64,000 nt of DNA from Paenibacillus alvei DSM 29 (GCF_000293805.1 NZ_AMBZ01000006.1:248001-312000), one strand, 5' to 3'. Shown: positions 38,742-48,526, counted from the first letter of the stretch. Notes: generated from the letters alone by a model not told the origin. Made by a program: numbers and translations.

Positions 38742-39099
38742 CTACGCTCCTTCCTGTCCACGCAAACAAAACAAATTGATTGTCCATATACAGTAGACAT
38801 ATGTATTCTTCTTGAACACATTTTCCAATATAGCATACAACAGACTGGAACAACACTGACAATTTACGGAATTTTTAATATCGCTTTCGCCACACATTAT
38901 GTACTGATGTGCATGAAGTCTATTAATCCAGCTATGAAGCATCACCATTTCATTGGTTTCTTAAAGGTAGTAACCACGATGATTTTTGCCCTATTGATTG
39001 TCTCCGTAGTTGTTTAGGATTATGCTTCGCTGCTCATATGTGGTAATGTGTTAATGAGACTATGGCAAAAGGGCCTGGACAATCAAGGAGGTTATGTAG
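38742..39099. other. 358-bp intergenic region
   Basis: Divergent spacer between the DAACS and cyclophilin genes. A 36-codon frame (38907-39017, plus) encodes a hydrophobic tail (MIFALLIVSVVV) but has no ribosome binding site, so I do not call it. Nothing else recognisable apart from AAGGAGG before the cyclophilin TTG. Confidence 0.4.
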
Positions 39100-39744
39100 T
39101 TGAAGCGTACACGCTATATTCAAATCTTCACCCTCATGCTTGCCGTACTGCTTATTGTCGCTGGCTGCGGCAACAAGCCGGCTTCTGAACAAAATGGAGC
39201 GGCAGACACCACAAACACGGCTCAAGACAGCAATAAGCAAGCATCGAAAAACGAAAAGGAAGACACCAAAAAACCATCCAATTCCAAAAATCCAATCGTC
39301 ACAATCGAGATGGAGAGCGGAGACAGCATGGAAATTGAGTTGTATCCGGATAAGGCTCCTAACACCGTGAACAATTTTATCTCGCTTGTAAACAAAGGAT
39401 TCTATGATGGAACCATCTTCCATCGTGTCATTCCTGGATTTATGATTCAAGGCGGCGACCCGCAAGGCATTGGCATAGGTGGGCCTGGCTATTCCATTAA
39501 GGGTGAATTTTCAAATAATGGTGTGGAAAATGATCTGAAGCATACGGAAGGCGTCCTATCTATGGCGCGCTCTCAAGATCCGAATTCAGCAGGCTCCCAG
39601 TTCTTCATTATGGTAGCAGACGCACCTCACTTAGATGGGGACTATGCAGCGTTCGGTAAAGTAATCAAGGGTATGGAGACCGCTCAGGCGATCGTGAATG
39701 TGCCAAAAGGGGCTGACGACAAGCCTGAAAAGGAACAAAAATGA
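39100..39744 (+). CDS. lipoprotein peptidylprolyl isomerase (cyclophilin), C-terminal tail frameshifted
   Basis: Extracytoplasmic cyclophilin. Lipoprotein signal with lipobox IVAGC (Cys23), a Ser/Lys/Asn-rich linker (about 25-65) and the cyclophilin domain with GTIFHRVIPGFMIQGGD and SAGSQFFIMVADAPHLDG. TTG start after AAGGAGG. The frame ends at TGA in CAAAAATGA (A-run 39737-39741). With one more A it would continue MKKVTVNTFGITYPEPEK to the TAA at 39804-39806, the usual tail of this family, so the stop is probably an artefact of a -1 slip. Catalytic domain unaffected. Confidence 0.9.
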   Translation: MKRTRYIQIFTLMLAVLLIVAGCGNKPASEQNGAADTTNTAQDSNKQASKNEKEDTKKPSNSKNPIVTIEMESGDSMEIELYPDKAPNTVNNFISLVNKGFYDGTIFHRVIPGFMIQGGDPQGIGIGGPGYSIKGEFSNNGVENDLKHTEGVLSMARSQDPNSAGSQFFIMVADAPHLDGDYAAFGKVIKGMETAQAIVNVPKGADDKPEKEQK

Positions 39745-39825
39745 AAAAGGTTACGGTTAATACATTCGGAATTACGTATCCGGAACCAGAGAAAACGCAG
39801 AACTAACGTATAGCATATATTTGAT

Positions 39826-39868
39826 AACAGGGACAAAAGAAGGCTGGCTCCTTCTCATTGTCCCTGTT
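39826..39868 (+). terminator. terminator of the cyclophilin gene
   Basis: Long stem AACAGGGACAA / TTGTCCCTGTT, with inner AGAAGG/CCTTCT pairing (39826-39868), followed by a T/A-rich tail. Confidence 0.8.
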
Positions 39869-39999
39869 CTATATCTATATATTACCCATCAATGGGAATC
39901 TCGAAATCATGCTGATGTGCTGGTGTGCACTCTATTTATCGGCTCAAGGTGATATCGCAGCCTGAATTGAGTCGCAAGGAGAAGGAGACAGGGGCTGCA

Positions 40000-40482
40000 C
40001 TACTTGCGTGCGGCCCGTTGTCCTGTGCTTGCAGCGCTGCGAGATGAATGCGATTGAATCGACGGGTTCAATTTGCGCGCTCGCTTTCCAGAATGACGCC
40101 GGCTGACCGCTTTTGCACGAGTCCCTTTCGTGAGCGCGATAGGGCCCATTAACGATTGAAATGTGTTATACATGGATCGCGCTTGCTGGAACATGCCGAA
40201 CATCTTCTGAATTTTGCCGAACGTGTTCATCAGATCGTCGATTCCGTACTGTCTATTGAACGATGCATAAGGACCGCCTGTTGCATCGCCTGCCGCTTCC
40301 TGATTCACAGCAACCGATGATGCAGCGGGGTCAGTTGGGGCTGTTAGTCCAAATACATTTTGATTCATGTAAGGCGCAGAAGCTTTCGTTCTGCCCGGCT
40401 TGCTGATAGTTCTTGAGGTAACTTTAGGCGAGGCGGACAACTTTTGCTTCGGCGTCGTACCTTTGCGTCGAGACGTTCTCAT
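40000..40482 (-). CDS. YqfQ/VrrA-like protein
   Basis: About 160 residues, very basic (RTSRRKGTTPKQK... and a C-terminal Arg/Ser-rich tail). The middle carries GIDDLMNTFGKIQKMFGMFQQARSMYNTF, which resembles the core motif of YqfQ/VrrA proteins of Bacillus, a family of unknown function. The ATG at 40482 follows AGGTGG. No signal peptide or membrane helix. Confident as a gene, moderately as to family. Confidence 0.68.
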   Translation of the reverse strand: MRTSRRKGTTPKQKLSASPKVTSRTISKPGRTKASAPYMNQNVFGLTAPTDPAASSVAVNQEAAGDATGGPYASFNRQYGIDDLMNTFGKIQKMFGMFQQARSMYNTFQSLMGPIALTKGTRAKAVSRRHSGKRARKLNPSIQSHSSRSAASTGQRAARK

Positions 40483-40611
40483 GATGACGACCACCTTTAC
40501 CTCTGCTAGTGTGAGTGGATTCCACTAAAGAGTGGAAGCCTTACAAGATAATCTATGCGCATCCTCAACAACTCGTATGGGTTCATGTCTCTTCCCCTTG
40601 CTTTTGTGCTA

Positions 40612-41472
40612 TTACCTAACAAGCGGAAGAATCTTAGGAAACACCCGTAAGGCGTTGTGATAAAATACATTTTCTTGATATTTCTCGGGAATGATCGACT
40701 TCACAAATTCAATATACGTCCCAATCGGCGCAAGCGGCCAATCTGTACCGAAAAGCAGCTTATCATAATGGTCACAATACACGATGGCATGGCGCAAATG
40801 CTGGAAAAACAACGGTGACTCCTCATCCAAACGGGCAAACCTTCTTGAGTCTCCTACAAGCAGTCCCGACAAATCCGCATACACATTACGGTTCTTGTAC
40901 ACAACCTCGGCCCCATCCAGCACCCATGGATCACCGAAATGCGCCATCATCATCGTCACTTCCCGATGCTTAACCGCAACCTCATCTATCGTTAATGGGT
41001 GTGAATACTTCAACAGCCCTCTTTCTGAGTAGGTATCACCGCTATGAAATACAACCGGCACCTCATATTTCGCCGCTAATTCGTATACGCGATCATAGAC
41101 TTGGTCGTAGGCATAGAAGGGATAGTAGCCAAGATATAATTTCAATCCAACGGCGTTAGGCTTCTGAAGCTCCTGCTCAACCCGCTTCCACGAATCTTCA
41201 TCACATTGATACGGATTAATGCCAATACAGTAAGCAATCGAAGCCGGCATATCATCTGCCATATCGAGTATCATCGGATTTATTGCGTCTGCGTCCGGGA
41301 ACCCATCCGCCTTAGTTTCTGCCAACCCCATTCCAATTCCGAGCACAACATTATGGTCTGCGTATTCTTGCAGCAATCCATTTGCACTATAATCTACACC
41401 CGATAATTGCCTAGCTGTTCGATGGAATTCTTCGATATGAGATAGGTGCATATGGGCATCAATGATTTTCAT
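40612..41472 (-). CDS. amidohydrolase family metal-dependent hydrolase
   Basis: 286-residue TIM-barrel hydrolase of the amidohydrolase_2 type. Metal site motifs: DAHMHLS (H7, H9), VVFHSGD, MMMAHFGDPW and the C-terminal Asp in LFGTDWPLAP. GLKLYLGYYPFYA has a Lys in the position often carboxylated or near the metal. Cytoplasmic. It follows the large GNAT-fusion gene by 14 bases on the same strand, so the two are co-transcribed and likely share a pathway. Substrate unknown. Confidence 0.87.
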   Translation of the reverse strand: MKIIDAHMHLSHIEEFHRTARQLSGVDYSANGLLQEYADHNVVLGIGMGLAETKADGFPDADAINPMILDMADDMPASIAYCIGINPYQCDEDSWKRVEQELQKPNAVGLKLYLGYYPFYAYDQVYDRVYELAAKYEVPVVFHSGDTYSERGLLKYSHPLTIDEVAVKHREVTMMMAHFGDPWVLDGAEVVYKNRNVYADLSGLLVGDSRRFARLDEESPLFFQHLRHAIVYCDHYDKLLFGTDWPLAPIGTYIEFVKSIIPEKYQENVFYHNALRVFPKILPLVR

Positions 41473-41486
41473 GCCTTGTCCACCTC

Positions 41487-44400
41487 CTAGTCAGATTGGG
41501 AAAAGCGGATTGCGCGAAGATCAGTTAATGCCTCCGGCTCAATTCGCTCCATAGAGAACTGCAACATGACAGGCGAAGTTCGCAGTGTCTGACCGTTCGG
41601 GATGTTCAGATCATGGGTAATACTTGCAAGTGACACCTCTTTATTTACATATACATTTGAACGGGCAGCAGTATGATCGGAGATGATATGAAGCAGCGCT
41701 GTCCTGTCATTAGAGCCGAATCGACAATCTGAATTTTCATAAATATCAATGACACCCTTGCCTTGAGGGAAAGCAATTGTCCGTCCGCAATGGGCATATG
41801 ATTCCACCCAGCTGTCCTGCATCGCTTCACCCTGATGAACAAAAAATTGTTGTTCTAACCGATCACTCAAAAATGCCCGGGAATTCTGCAGCACATCCGT
41901 GAAATAACACAAAATCGGTACTCCTGGCAATAACAGATAGTAATTGCTCAGGCATATCCCTTTATACTTCTCATGCTCTTGAATGTTTAAATCAACACGA
42001 ATTCCTTGCCATTCATTATGATGCTGATCGGACAGCTTCACAAATTGAGCTGACCGCTCTTGCTTCAGCACCGACATCGATCTAAGTTGATTCAGATCGG
42101 AGTAGATACCTCCCACAAACGGATTCCACCATGACTTCACGTCTCGTGACGGGTAGTTGTTCATAAGCCATTCTTCTCCTTCTACTTCGAGCGAGAACAG
42201 AGAAGTATAATAATCAGGCGCCGCCTTTATTCGGATAACCCCATTGTCAGCAGCGAAAACTTTATAGTTTGATTCTAACGTCTCTACACATTCGATCGGT
42301 TCCGTCAATTGGCGGAAAATCGCTGCTTGGTACTGGCCAAGCTCCGTATCCAAGCTCGTGCTTACATCTACGACATCTATGGATTGAAGCAAGGGCCGCA
42401 ATGTTATGCTCACCTGGGTTGCCTCTTCCTCTGGCGTGATGGTAGACTGTGCTTCAATATCAGCCGAATAGCGATAGGACATTTCCACATTCCCATTCCA
42501 AGTGCTTTGCTTTCGATCCTGCAAGATCAATGTCGGCTCCCCCTTCACGAACGGATTCCGATCACCGATCATTAGTTGGGTCTGCGGGACAAGATGGACA
42601 GGCTCATCCCAGCCAGTCTGCATTGCAAGTGCACGAAATGACCGCCAATCCGTAAAACTTCCCAGAGATACGATAATCGTATCACTCTTGACAGTTGCAC
42701 GAGCATCAATCGCTCCAAAGCTGGTGTTCAAATCAAAATGCCAGCTCTGAAAATTCAACTGGTAGGCCTCGCTCCAACAGATCCCGATCGGCAAGCCGTG
42801 ACCACGGTTGAACAACCAGCGCTCCGTAATACGATTGCTGTCCCAATACTCATAAGCGCTCCCAATCGAATCACTCATTTCAACATACTGACCTTCATAA
42901 GGAATAATTGCTCGGAAGAGATCTTTTCGAATGGATTGGGATACCCATAGCTCGTGCGACATAGGCTTGTCCCCTTCATTCGTTGCTTCAAACCAACGTT
43001 CAACGATGCCATCCCCATGTAACCGGGTCATCACCTTCAAGAGAACATGCGGGAAGGCCGAGGAGCGAAAGTGTACAACCTTTAACATTGCTCCATTCGC
43101 TTCTTGAATAAATTCCACTTCAGCAGGTGCTTTCTTAGAGAACTCGTCCGAAAATGGCGTCCCAAGCTTCGGATATGACATAAATAATTGCTCTTCCATT
43201 CCTATGCATCTAAGCTCCGAGTCATGATGCTCCTTGTTCATAGTTACAGCATATTTCCCATTTCCGATATGCCAACCTAGATTACTCTTGCCTTGATAGG
43301 CAGCACCTACTCCTGGGAATGCCGCACCAATCCGTTGCACAAATGTCAGCGAATCGCCAGACTCTGACTCAGCATAGATTTGAATATCGGCTTGATAGTA
43401 ACCAAATTCAAGAACATTATAATGGATGGCAATAGATTGTCGAGCAAGCGGCTCTAAGCTAATCTCGAGCTCGCTCTGTTCCCATACGATAAGCTCTTGG
43501 GATGGAAGGAAGAAGCGGAATGTGGCCCGGTCTGATAGATGGCTCTCAAAGTCAATATAAGCAATGCCTTGCCTTCGATGGTACACGCCGTCATTTGGCA
43601 GCTTCATTTCCACTTTGGCTGGGAGCTTGGGAAGAACACCAACACGAAATTGCGCAGCTTTTCCGTTAATGAGCAGCTCTGTGCATACAGCAGGGCTTGT
43701 TTTCCATTTACTCAGCTCTTCCTGCAGTTCCTGGACATCGAACTCAGCTGTTAAGCAGACATCTCCTATCACATCAACAGCAGAATGCCAATCAAAATGA
43801 ATATTGCGATCACTTACGCCCCGAAGTTCAATGTGAAGAGGCTTCTGCGTCTTATTGACAAGACGATAACGGATCGAGTACGTTCTTCCGCAAATAAGAG
43901 CAGAAGAGTCAACCTCCGCTGCCAACAAATAATCGTCTGTCTCAATCAGCCTCATCCCTCGCCCTCTGCGTTCAAACTCAACTCGGAGTCTCTTGCCGGA
44001 CTTTCCCCATTCATAAGCATAGTAATCGAAGCCATTTTGTTTGATTCCGTCGGGGGTTACATTAATTTCGCGAATGGAATCTTCGTACCAATCTAGCTGC
44101 TCAAAATAGGGAGCAAGTGCTTCGGTGCGAACGACGGTCGGGATAAAGTTCATGAGATGTGTAGTATCGTCACGATCTTCCCAGAAGAATCCGCACTTTT
44201 TATACAATGGGACTGCCTTGGTATTACTCTGCCATGTGTAGAGATCCAACCTCGGCCAGCCTAGCTCAATCGTATCCTCAACGGCTTTTGTAACGAGCAG
44301 CTTGCCGATCTTTTGACCGTGATAATCAGGATGTACGTTCAATAGCTGCACATAGAGTGCTCCTGTATCTTCCCGATACTCGCATATTTTGCAATACCCT

Positions 44401-44588
44401 ACTACCCGTTCTCCATCAAGTGCCAGGTATAAGGCAAGAGTATCCGTGTTCTCCTCCTGCTGCCTCACCTGCTGTGCAGTCATTCTCGAGTTTCCGCCGC
44501 CGAATGATTCATTACTATCATTCCACATCTCGGCGATCGCTTCTGCTAATTCAGGTCGATATTGCTCTAATCGAATAGTACGAATCAT
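41487..44588 (-). CDS. GNAT acetyltransferase fused to a large beta-rich domain (1033 residues)
   Basis: ATG 44588 follows GGGAGG. Residues about 1-155 form a complete GNAT fold: LLNVHPDYHGQKIGKLLV holds the acetyl-CoA loop (QKIGK in place of RxxGxG), and the C-terminal YKKCGFF is typical. Residues about 160-1033 contain several beta-sandwich-like stretches (YSIRYRLVNKTQKPLHIEL as an Ig-like strand set; RLHGDGIVERWFEATNEGDK and WHFDLNTSFGAIDARATV as mutarotase-like sandwich strands). No signal peptide. The function of the large part is not recognised. In an operon with the amidohydrolase. Confidence 0.85.
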   Translation of the reverse strand: MIRTIRLEQYRPELAEAIAEMWNDSNESFGGGNSRMTAQQVRQQEENTDTLALYLALDGERVVGYCKICEYREDTGALYVQLLNVHPDYHGQKIGKLLVTKAVEDTIELGWPRLDLYTWQSNTKAVPLYKKCGFFWEDRDDTTHLMNFIPTVVRTEALAPYFEQLDWYEDSIREINVTPDGIKQNGFDYYAYEWGKSGKRLRVEFERRGRGMRLIETDDYLLAAEVDSSALICGRTYSIRYRLVNKTQKPLHIELRGVSDRNIHFDWHSAVDVIGDVCLTAEFDVQELQEELSKWKTSPAVCTELLINGKAAQFRVGVLPKLPAKVEMKLPNDGVYHRRQGIAYIDFESHLSDRATFRFFLPSQELIVWEQSELEISLEPLARQSIAIHYNVLEFGYYQADIQIYAESESGDSLTFVQRIGAAFPGVGAAYQGKSNLGWHIGNGKYAVTMNKEHHDSELRCIGMEEQLFMSYPKLGTPFSDEFSKKAPAEVEFIQEANGAMLKVVHFRSSAFPHVLLKVMTRLHGDGIVERWFEATNEGDKPMSHELWVSQSIRKDLFRAIIPYEGQYVEMSDSIGSAYEYWDSNRITERWLFNRGHGLPIGICWSEAYQLNFQSWHFDLNTSFGAIDARATVKSDTIIVSLGSFTDWRSFRALAMQTGWDEPVHLVPQTQLMIGDRNPFVKGEPTLILQDRKQSTWNGNVEMSYRYSADIEAQSTITPEEEATQVSITLRPLLQSIDVVDVSTSLDTELGQYQAAIFRQLTEPIECVETLESNYKVFAADNGVIRIKAAPDYYTSLFSLEVEGEEWLMNNYPSRDVKSWWNPFVGGIYSDLNQLRSMSVLKQERSAQFVKLSDQHHNEWQGIRVDLNIQEHEKYKGICLSNYYLLLPGVPILCYFTDVLQNSRAFLSDRLEQQFFVHQGEAMQDSWVESYAHCGRTIAFPQGKGVIDIYENSDCRFGSNDRTALLHIISDHTAARSNVYVNKEVSLASITHDLNIPNGQTLRTSPVMLQFSMERIEPEALTDLRAIRFSQSD

Positions 44589-44973
44589 GCCGCATCCTCC
44601 CAAGCAATACAAAATTAGTTTCTTGCGCGAATCATGATGCCATAATATGTCATCACCAATTATGATTATATCATCATCATCGTGGATAAATGTTACATTT
44701 GGAGGATTGCACCCTTAATGAATCCATGGGACAACCTTGGAGGCAGCGAGTATTGATTTAGTCTTCATAAGCGGGATCACTTGGGGGAACAAGGGCAGGA
44801 TTCGGACAGCATAACCAGAAGTTAACGCGAGTTTCAGAGACACCCTGATTTTACCTTTTCGATAAGCTGCGGCGGCTCATCACTTATTGTATGTCTGACA
44901 GTTAGGGAAGCTGCACATATACCGCTACTCTACGAGAATCAGCGAGCGGGAAGCGAAGACTTGATTACATGCT
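44589..44973. other. intergenic region without recognised gene
   Basis: The minus strand has a TATAAT-like element near 44665-44670, a probable promoter for the GNAT-fusion operon. The stretch 44716-44756 encodes MNPWDNLGGSEY in one short frame and may be a coding relic. Nothing else identified. Confidence 0.35.
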
Positions 44974-44996
44974 AAAAAACCCGCGGCTTCGCGGGT
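44974..44996 (-). terminator. terminator of the DivIVA-domain gene
   Basis: Compact 7-bp GC stem ACCCGCG / CGCGGGT (44979-44985, 44990-44996) with a GCTT loop and six T on the minus strand. Confidence 0.92.
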
Positions 44997-45048
44997 GTCT
45001 TTATGTATTGGGCCAGCGGCACACCTTACAATTGTGCCCCTGGTCTCA

Positions 45049-45447
45049 TTACATGTCTTTTTCTGTTTCTCGTTCGATGGTCATACGATATTTCAATTCC
45101 GTAATATTCTGCTCCATTTTACGAACGATATCCTCGATGAACTTCACATCAACAGAAGGACCCTTGTTGAGGGATTCATCACGTTCACGGTGCATCATCG
45201 AAATCTTGTTCGCTCGTTCTTGCAGCTTTAATTCCTTGTACTTCTCCAACAAATCTGAAATTACCGCATAGAATTGGCTATAGTCCTTAATGATATCATC
45301 AAGAAATGCATCTACTTCATCTGGATCGTATCCACGGAATTTGATTTGAAAATCCTTCTGATGAATCGTGAACGCGTCCAGCGTAATGCCCAGTTGTTCA
45401 AACAATTCTTTTTGATGGTCATATTGCTCGTTCTTATTCTCTTCCAT
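45049..45447 (-). CDS. DivIVA/GpsB-type domain protein
   Basis: 132-residue cytoplasmic protein. The lipid-binding/dimerisation motif of the family is clear: IHQKDFQIKFRGYDPDEVDAFLDDIIKDY (about 25-53, given here in part), including the FRGYD turn. A coiled coil follows (about 55-75, ISDLLEKYKELK) and a second helical segment at the C-terminus (VKFIEDIVRKMEQNI). Likely a peripheral cell-division or cell-wall organiser. ATG 45447 follows GGAGG. Monocistronic. Confidence 0.86.
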   Translation of the reverse strand: MEENKNEQYDHQKELFEQLGITLDAFTIHQKDFQIKFRGYDPDEVDAFLDDIIKDYSQFYAVISDLLEKYKELKLQERANKISMMHRERDESLNKGPSVDVKFIEDIVRKMEQNITELKYRMTIERETEKDM

Positions 45448-45610
45448 CTCTGTTCCTCCGTTCCATGCCAATCAGATCAAACTTCAATGTTTGATCGATT
45501 CTATCTAAAGAACACAGTATCAGCACTAACCGAACATTTCAAGTGTTTCCTTGTAATCTGTAAGGAAATGGCATAATGCCGCATTATCAATCTTCCCCAT
45601 ATAGGAAAAT

Positions 45611-45639
45611 GCCTCAGTCTCTCTCGCAGAAACTGAGGC
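45611..45639 (-). terminator. terminator of the small 56-residue gene
   Basis: Stem GCCTCAGT / ACTGAGGC (45611-45618 and 45632-45639) followed by TTTT on the minus strand. Confidence 0.75.
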
Positions 45640-45654
45640 AAAATGCTGATTCAG

Positions 45655-45825
45655 TTAAGATACAGTATCGTTCTTTCTCGTTGCAGAACGATTGGCCTCT
45701 GCTTGCTCGAATGCTTCCCCACTGAACTCTGTATCCGTGTTATTCTCAGGAACAGGAAGCTTATTCAGCTTCGTCGTTTGAACCTCAGCTTTTGTTGCAT
45801 GATCATGAGACGGCTTGTTGTTCAT
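45655..45825 (-). CDS. small hydrophilic protein (56 residues)
   Basis: Begins MNNKPSHDHATKAEV and is rich in Asn, Glu, Thr and Lys, with no Cys and few hydrophobic residues; EFSGEAFEQAEANRSATRK is the most structured part. AAAGGAGGGG lies upstream at good spacing and a terminator follows, so it is a genuine gene despite its size. Composition resembles small acid-soluble or YfhD-like spore proteins, but I cannot assign a family. Confidence 0.65.
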   Translation of the reverse strand: MNNKPSHDHATKAEVQTTKLNKLPVPENNTDTEFSGEAFEQAEANRSATRKNDTVS

Positions 45826-45922
45826 TGCTGCCCCTCCTTTCCTAACCTAGGATCGAAGGTTATTATGTGCATGTACAAGCTTTCCCATTCATTTAGAAGG
45901 TATGGCTGACGGCTTGCATCTT

Positions 45923-46855
45923 TTATTTCACAAGCTCACCATGAATGGGCTGACGCGTATGTTCTTGAAGGGAAATTTCAATAATTTGAGTAAGCAGTTC
46001 ACTGTAGGATATACCCGCCGCTTGAGCACTCTTTGGCAGCAAACTATTTTTCGTCAATCCAGGAAGAGTATTCACTTCGATCACATACGGAACTCCTTGG
46101 TGAAGAATCATATCAATACGTGCATATACGCTGCATTGTACTGCCTTATACACACCAAGAGCCGTCCGACGCACCTGCTGCAAAATTGATTCAGGTAGCT
46201 CAATTACGACTTCATCCGCACCGCCATCCTCATATTTAGAGGAATAATCGAAAAATTCCCCCTTAGGCTTAATAGATAAAACCGGAAGCATTTGCCCATT
46301 CAAAATGGAACATGTTATCTCGTCGCCTTGAATATATTGTTCTATCAGTATCTCTGTGTCGTAACTGAACGCTTCCTGCAGGGCTGTCTCTAGCGATTCA
46401 GCATGATGCACCAGCTGCACGCCAATGCTTGAACCACCTGCATTAGGCTTGATGACTAGCGGGAATCCGAGTGCTGCGCCAATTTGGTCAACATCGTATG
46501 CTGAACCAGCTTGCATCAAGAGCCAATCAGCAGTTGCGAAACCTTCACACTTTACAATCTTCTTTGTTAACAGCTTATTCATGCACAGACTGCTTGATAA
46601 AATGCCGCTGCCTGTATAGGGAATACCAAGCGTATCAAGCGTTCCTTGGATCGTTCCATCTTCTCCGAACGCACCATGAAGAGCAAGCAGCGCAACATCA
46701 ATACCTTTCACTTTATCAATCAGCTCTGCCTTGCTGTTCAATACGATAGGCACAGCTTGATATTTTCTATCTAAGTTCTTGATCATTTCCTGACCTGTCA
46801 TAAGTGAGACGTCTCGCTCCGAAGATACGCCCCCCATAATGATACCAACCTTCAT
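45923..46855 (-). CDS. ddl: D-alanine--D-alanine ligase
   Basis: ATP-grasp enzyme that makes the D-Ala-D-Ala dipeptide for peptidoglycan. 310 residues. GGVSSERDVSLMTG at the N-terminus, ALHGAFGEDGTIQG, the ATP-grasp PLVIKPNAGGSSIGV and the C-terminal metal-binding EVNTLPGLTKNSLLPKSA are all in place. The ATG is three bases after the stop of the MocR-type gene, so expression is from that operon. Confidence 0.95.
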   Translation of the reverse strand: MKVGIIMGGVSSERDVSLMTGQEMIKNLDRKYQAVPIVLNSKAELIDKVKGIDVALLALHGAFGEDGTIQGTLDTLGIPYTGSGILSSSLCMNKLLTKKIVKCEGFATADWLLMQAGSAYDVDQIGAALGFPLVIKPNAGGSSIGVQLVHHAESLETALQEAFSYDTEILIEQYIQGDEITCSILNGQMLPVLSIKPKGEFFDYSSKYEDGGADEVVIELPESILQQVRRTALGVYKAVQCSVYARIDMILHQGVPYVIEVNTLPGLTKNSLLPKSAQAAGISYSELLTQIIEISLQEHTRQPIHGELVK

Positions 46856-46858
46856 CTG

Positions 46859-48310
46859 TTACCCCTCCTGGATGATTTGCTTTATAACATTCCCGATTAT
46901 TTGGGTACCCCGCTCGATATCCGCTTCTGAAACGCGTGAAAACCCAATACGGAAGGTGTTTTCCCCTCCCCCATCCGTAAAGAAGCGGCTTCCTGGCGTA
47001 AATAAAACACCCTTCTTCTGACATCTGCTTAGAACTTCTAACACATCAACAGACGCATCTAGTTCAATAAACAAATGAAGACCGCCGTCACCCCATAATT
47101 TACGGAATGGAATATGCCGCTCGCAACTATGCACAGCCCATTCGTACTTGCGTTTATATACGGATTTTGCCTTTTTTAAGTAAGACTCGAAATGTCCATT
47201 GTGCAAATATTGATAGAGAACAGCTTGATCCAACGTTGAGGTATGAATCGTTCGTGCGCGTTTCATACTCACGAGATAGGAAATCAGCTGCTCATCTGCG
47301 ATTATCCAGCCAATTCGCATTCCGGGAAATAATATTTTAGAAAAGCTCCCAATATAGATAACATGATTAGCTCCTCCAGCGCAGGCAATAATCGGTGCAA
47401 CATGTGCGCCGGAATAACGCAGTTCCTCACTAAAACCGTCTTCGATTACAGGAATGCCGTGCTTTGCGAATAGACGAATTGCATTCATCCGCTTGCTAGG
47501 AGACATTACGACGCCCGTTGGGTTCTGGTAGGAAGGGATCAGATAAGCCAAATCATAGGGTCTCTCCTCTACTGCAGCGGCCAATTTCTCCATGTTCACA
47601 CCATCATGCTCCATTTCAATGCCATCGATATCTAGACCGTGCATCTTGAATAGCTTAATCGCACTATGATGGGTTGGATTCTCGCAAATGACACGCCCAT
47701 GGCGCTTCTCAATTGCAGAGAGGACAATGTCCAGCCCTTCGGTGAATCCATTCGTAATGAGCATATCTTTGCCTTTCATGTCGATGCCCTTGGACTCCAT
47801 ATATTGCTTCAACTCTTCAATAAGCGGCTGATAGCCCTGTGCATATCCGTAATTGAGCATGATTTCGCCTTCTGCCGCAATTCGGTCTACTAAGGCCTGC
47901 TTTACATATTGAAGTGGAAATAACGATTCGTCAGGCGCAATGCTCATGAATGAAATCATGCCGCGCTCTCCGCGTACACCATGTTTCATCGCATCCATGC
48001 GCTCAGCGATTTGCGCCTTTTCACTCATTCTCTCGTTCCAGTTCATATTTGCATCGATTGTGTTGGATCGCTCTGCAGGTGAAGCATAACTGCCTTGGCC
48101 GGGAATCGAATAAATAAGTCCTTCATCAGCCAGCTCTTGATAAGCTGCGATTACTGTATTGCGGCTTACCCCCCATACATTGCCAAGCTCCCTTGTCGAG
48201 GGTAGCTTCTGATCAGCCGTCAGCCATCCGCGATTAATAAGCAACCGCAAATAGTCTCGAACCTGCAAATATGCCGGTTTCCCCGGGATAAGCTTAAAGT
48301 CTTGGAACAT
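46859..48310 (-). CDS. MocR/GntR family PLP-dependent regulator (DdlR-like)
   Basis: 483 residues: N-terminal GntR winged helix (about 10-75; STRELGNVWGVSRNTVIAAY) joined to a fold-type-I aminotransferase domain. The PLP lysine is K325 in GSFSKILFPGMRIGW, with YLIPSYQNPTGVVM before it. MocR proteins are transcription factors that sense amino compounds through PLP. It is directly upstream of ddl in one operon. In Brevibacillus brevis a MocR protein, DdlR, is reported to control ddl, which makes the same role plausible here. Confidence 0.9.
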   Translation of the reverse strand: MFQDFKLIPGKPAYLQVRDYLRLLINRGWLTADQKLPSTRELGNVWGVSRNTVIAAYQELADEGLIYSIPGQGSYASPAERSNTIDANMNWNERMSEKAQIAERMDAMKHGVRGERGMISFMSIAPDESLFPLQYVKQALVDRIAAEGEIMLNYGYAQGYQPLIEELKQYMESKGIDMKGKDMLITNGFTEGLDIVLSAIEKRHGRVICENPTHHSAIKLFKMHGLDIDGIEMEHDGVNMEKLAAAVEERPYDLAYLIPSYQNPTGVVMSPSKRMNAIRLFAKHGIPVIEDGFSEELRYSGAHVAPIIACAGGANHVIYIGSFSKILFPGMRIGWIIADEQLISYLVSMKRARTIHTSTLDQAVLYQYLHNGHFESYLKKAKSVYKRKYEWAVHSCERHIPFRKLWGDGGLHLFIELDASVDVLEVLSRCQKKGVLFTPGSRFFTDGGGENTFRIGFSRVSEADIERGTQIIGNVIKQIIQEG

Positions 48311-48526
48311 GTGCTCAACTCCCCCTTCTTATCTTGGCACATTCTAATCCGATTGAGAAGAACCACATTCAGGTTATTTTCCAGCAGATGCGGTTCTTAG
48401 GCGAAGAAGTGGAATCTCGTACACTACTGTAGTACACTAGTACTGTTAATCCAGAGCGATTTGGACGAACACTATAAAGCAACACGCATACGATTATCAT
48501 TGACTACAACATTGGAGTGATTGCTT

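Noticed and set aside
38907-39017. 36-codon hydrophobic small protein
   Set aside because: It has a plausible membrane helix at the end but no ribosome binding site and no known counterpart.
39737-39806. separate small gene after the cyclophilin
   Set aside because: The downstream codons (MKKVTVNTFG...) read as the normal cyclophilin tail once one A is added, not as an independent gene.
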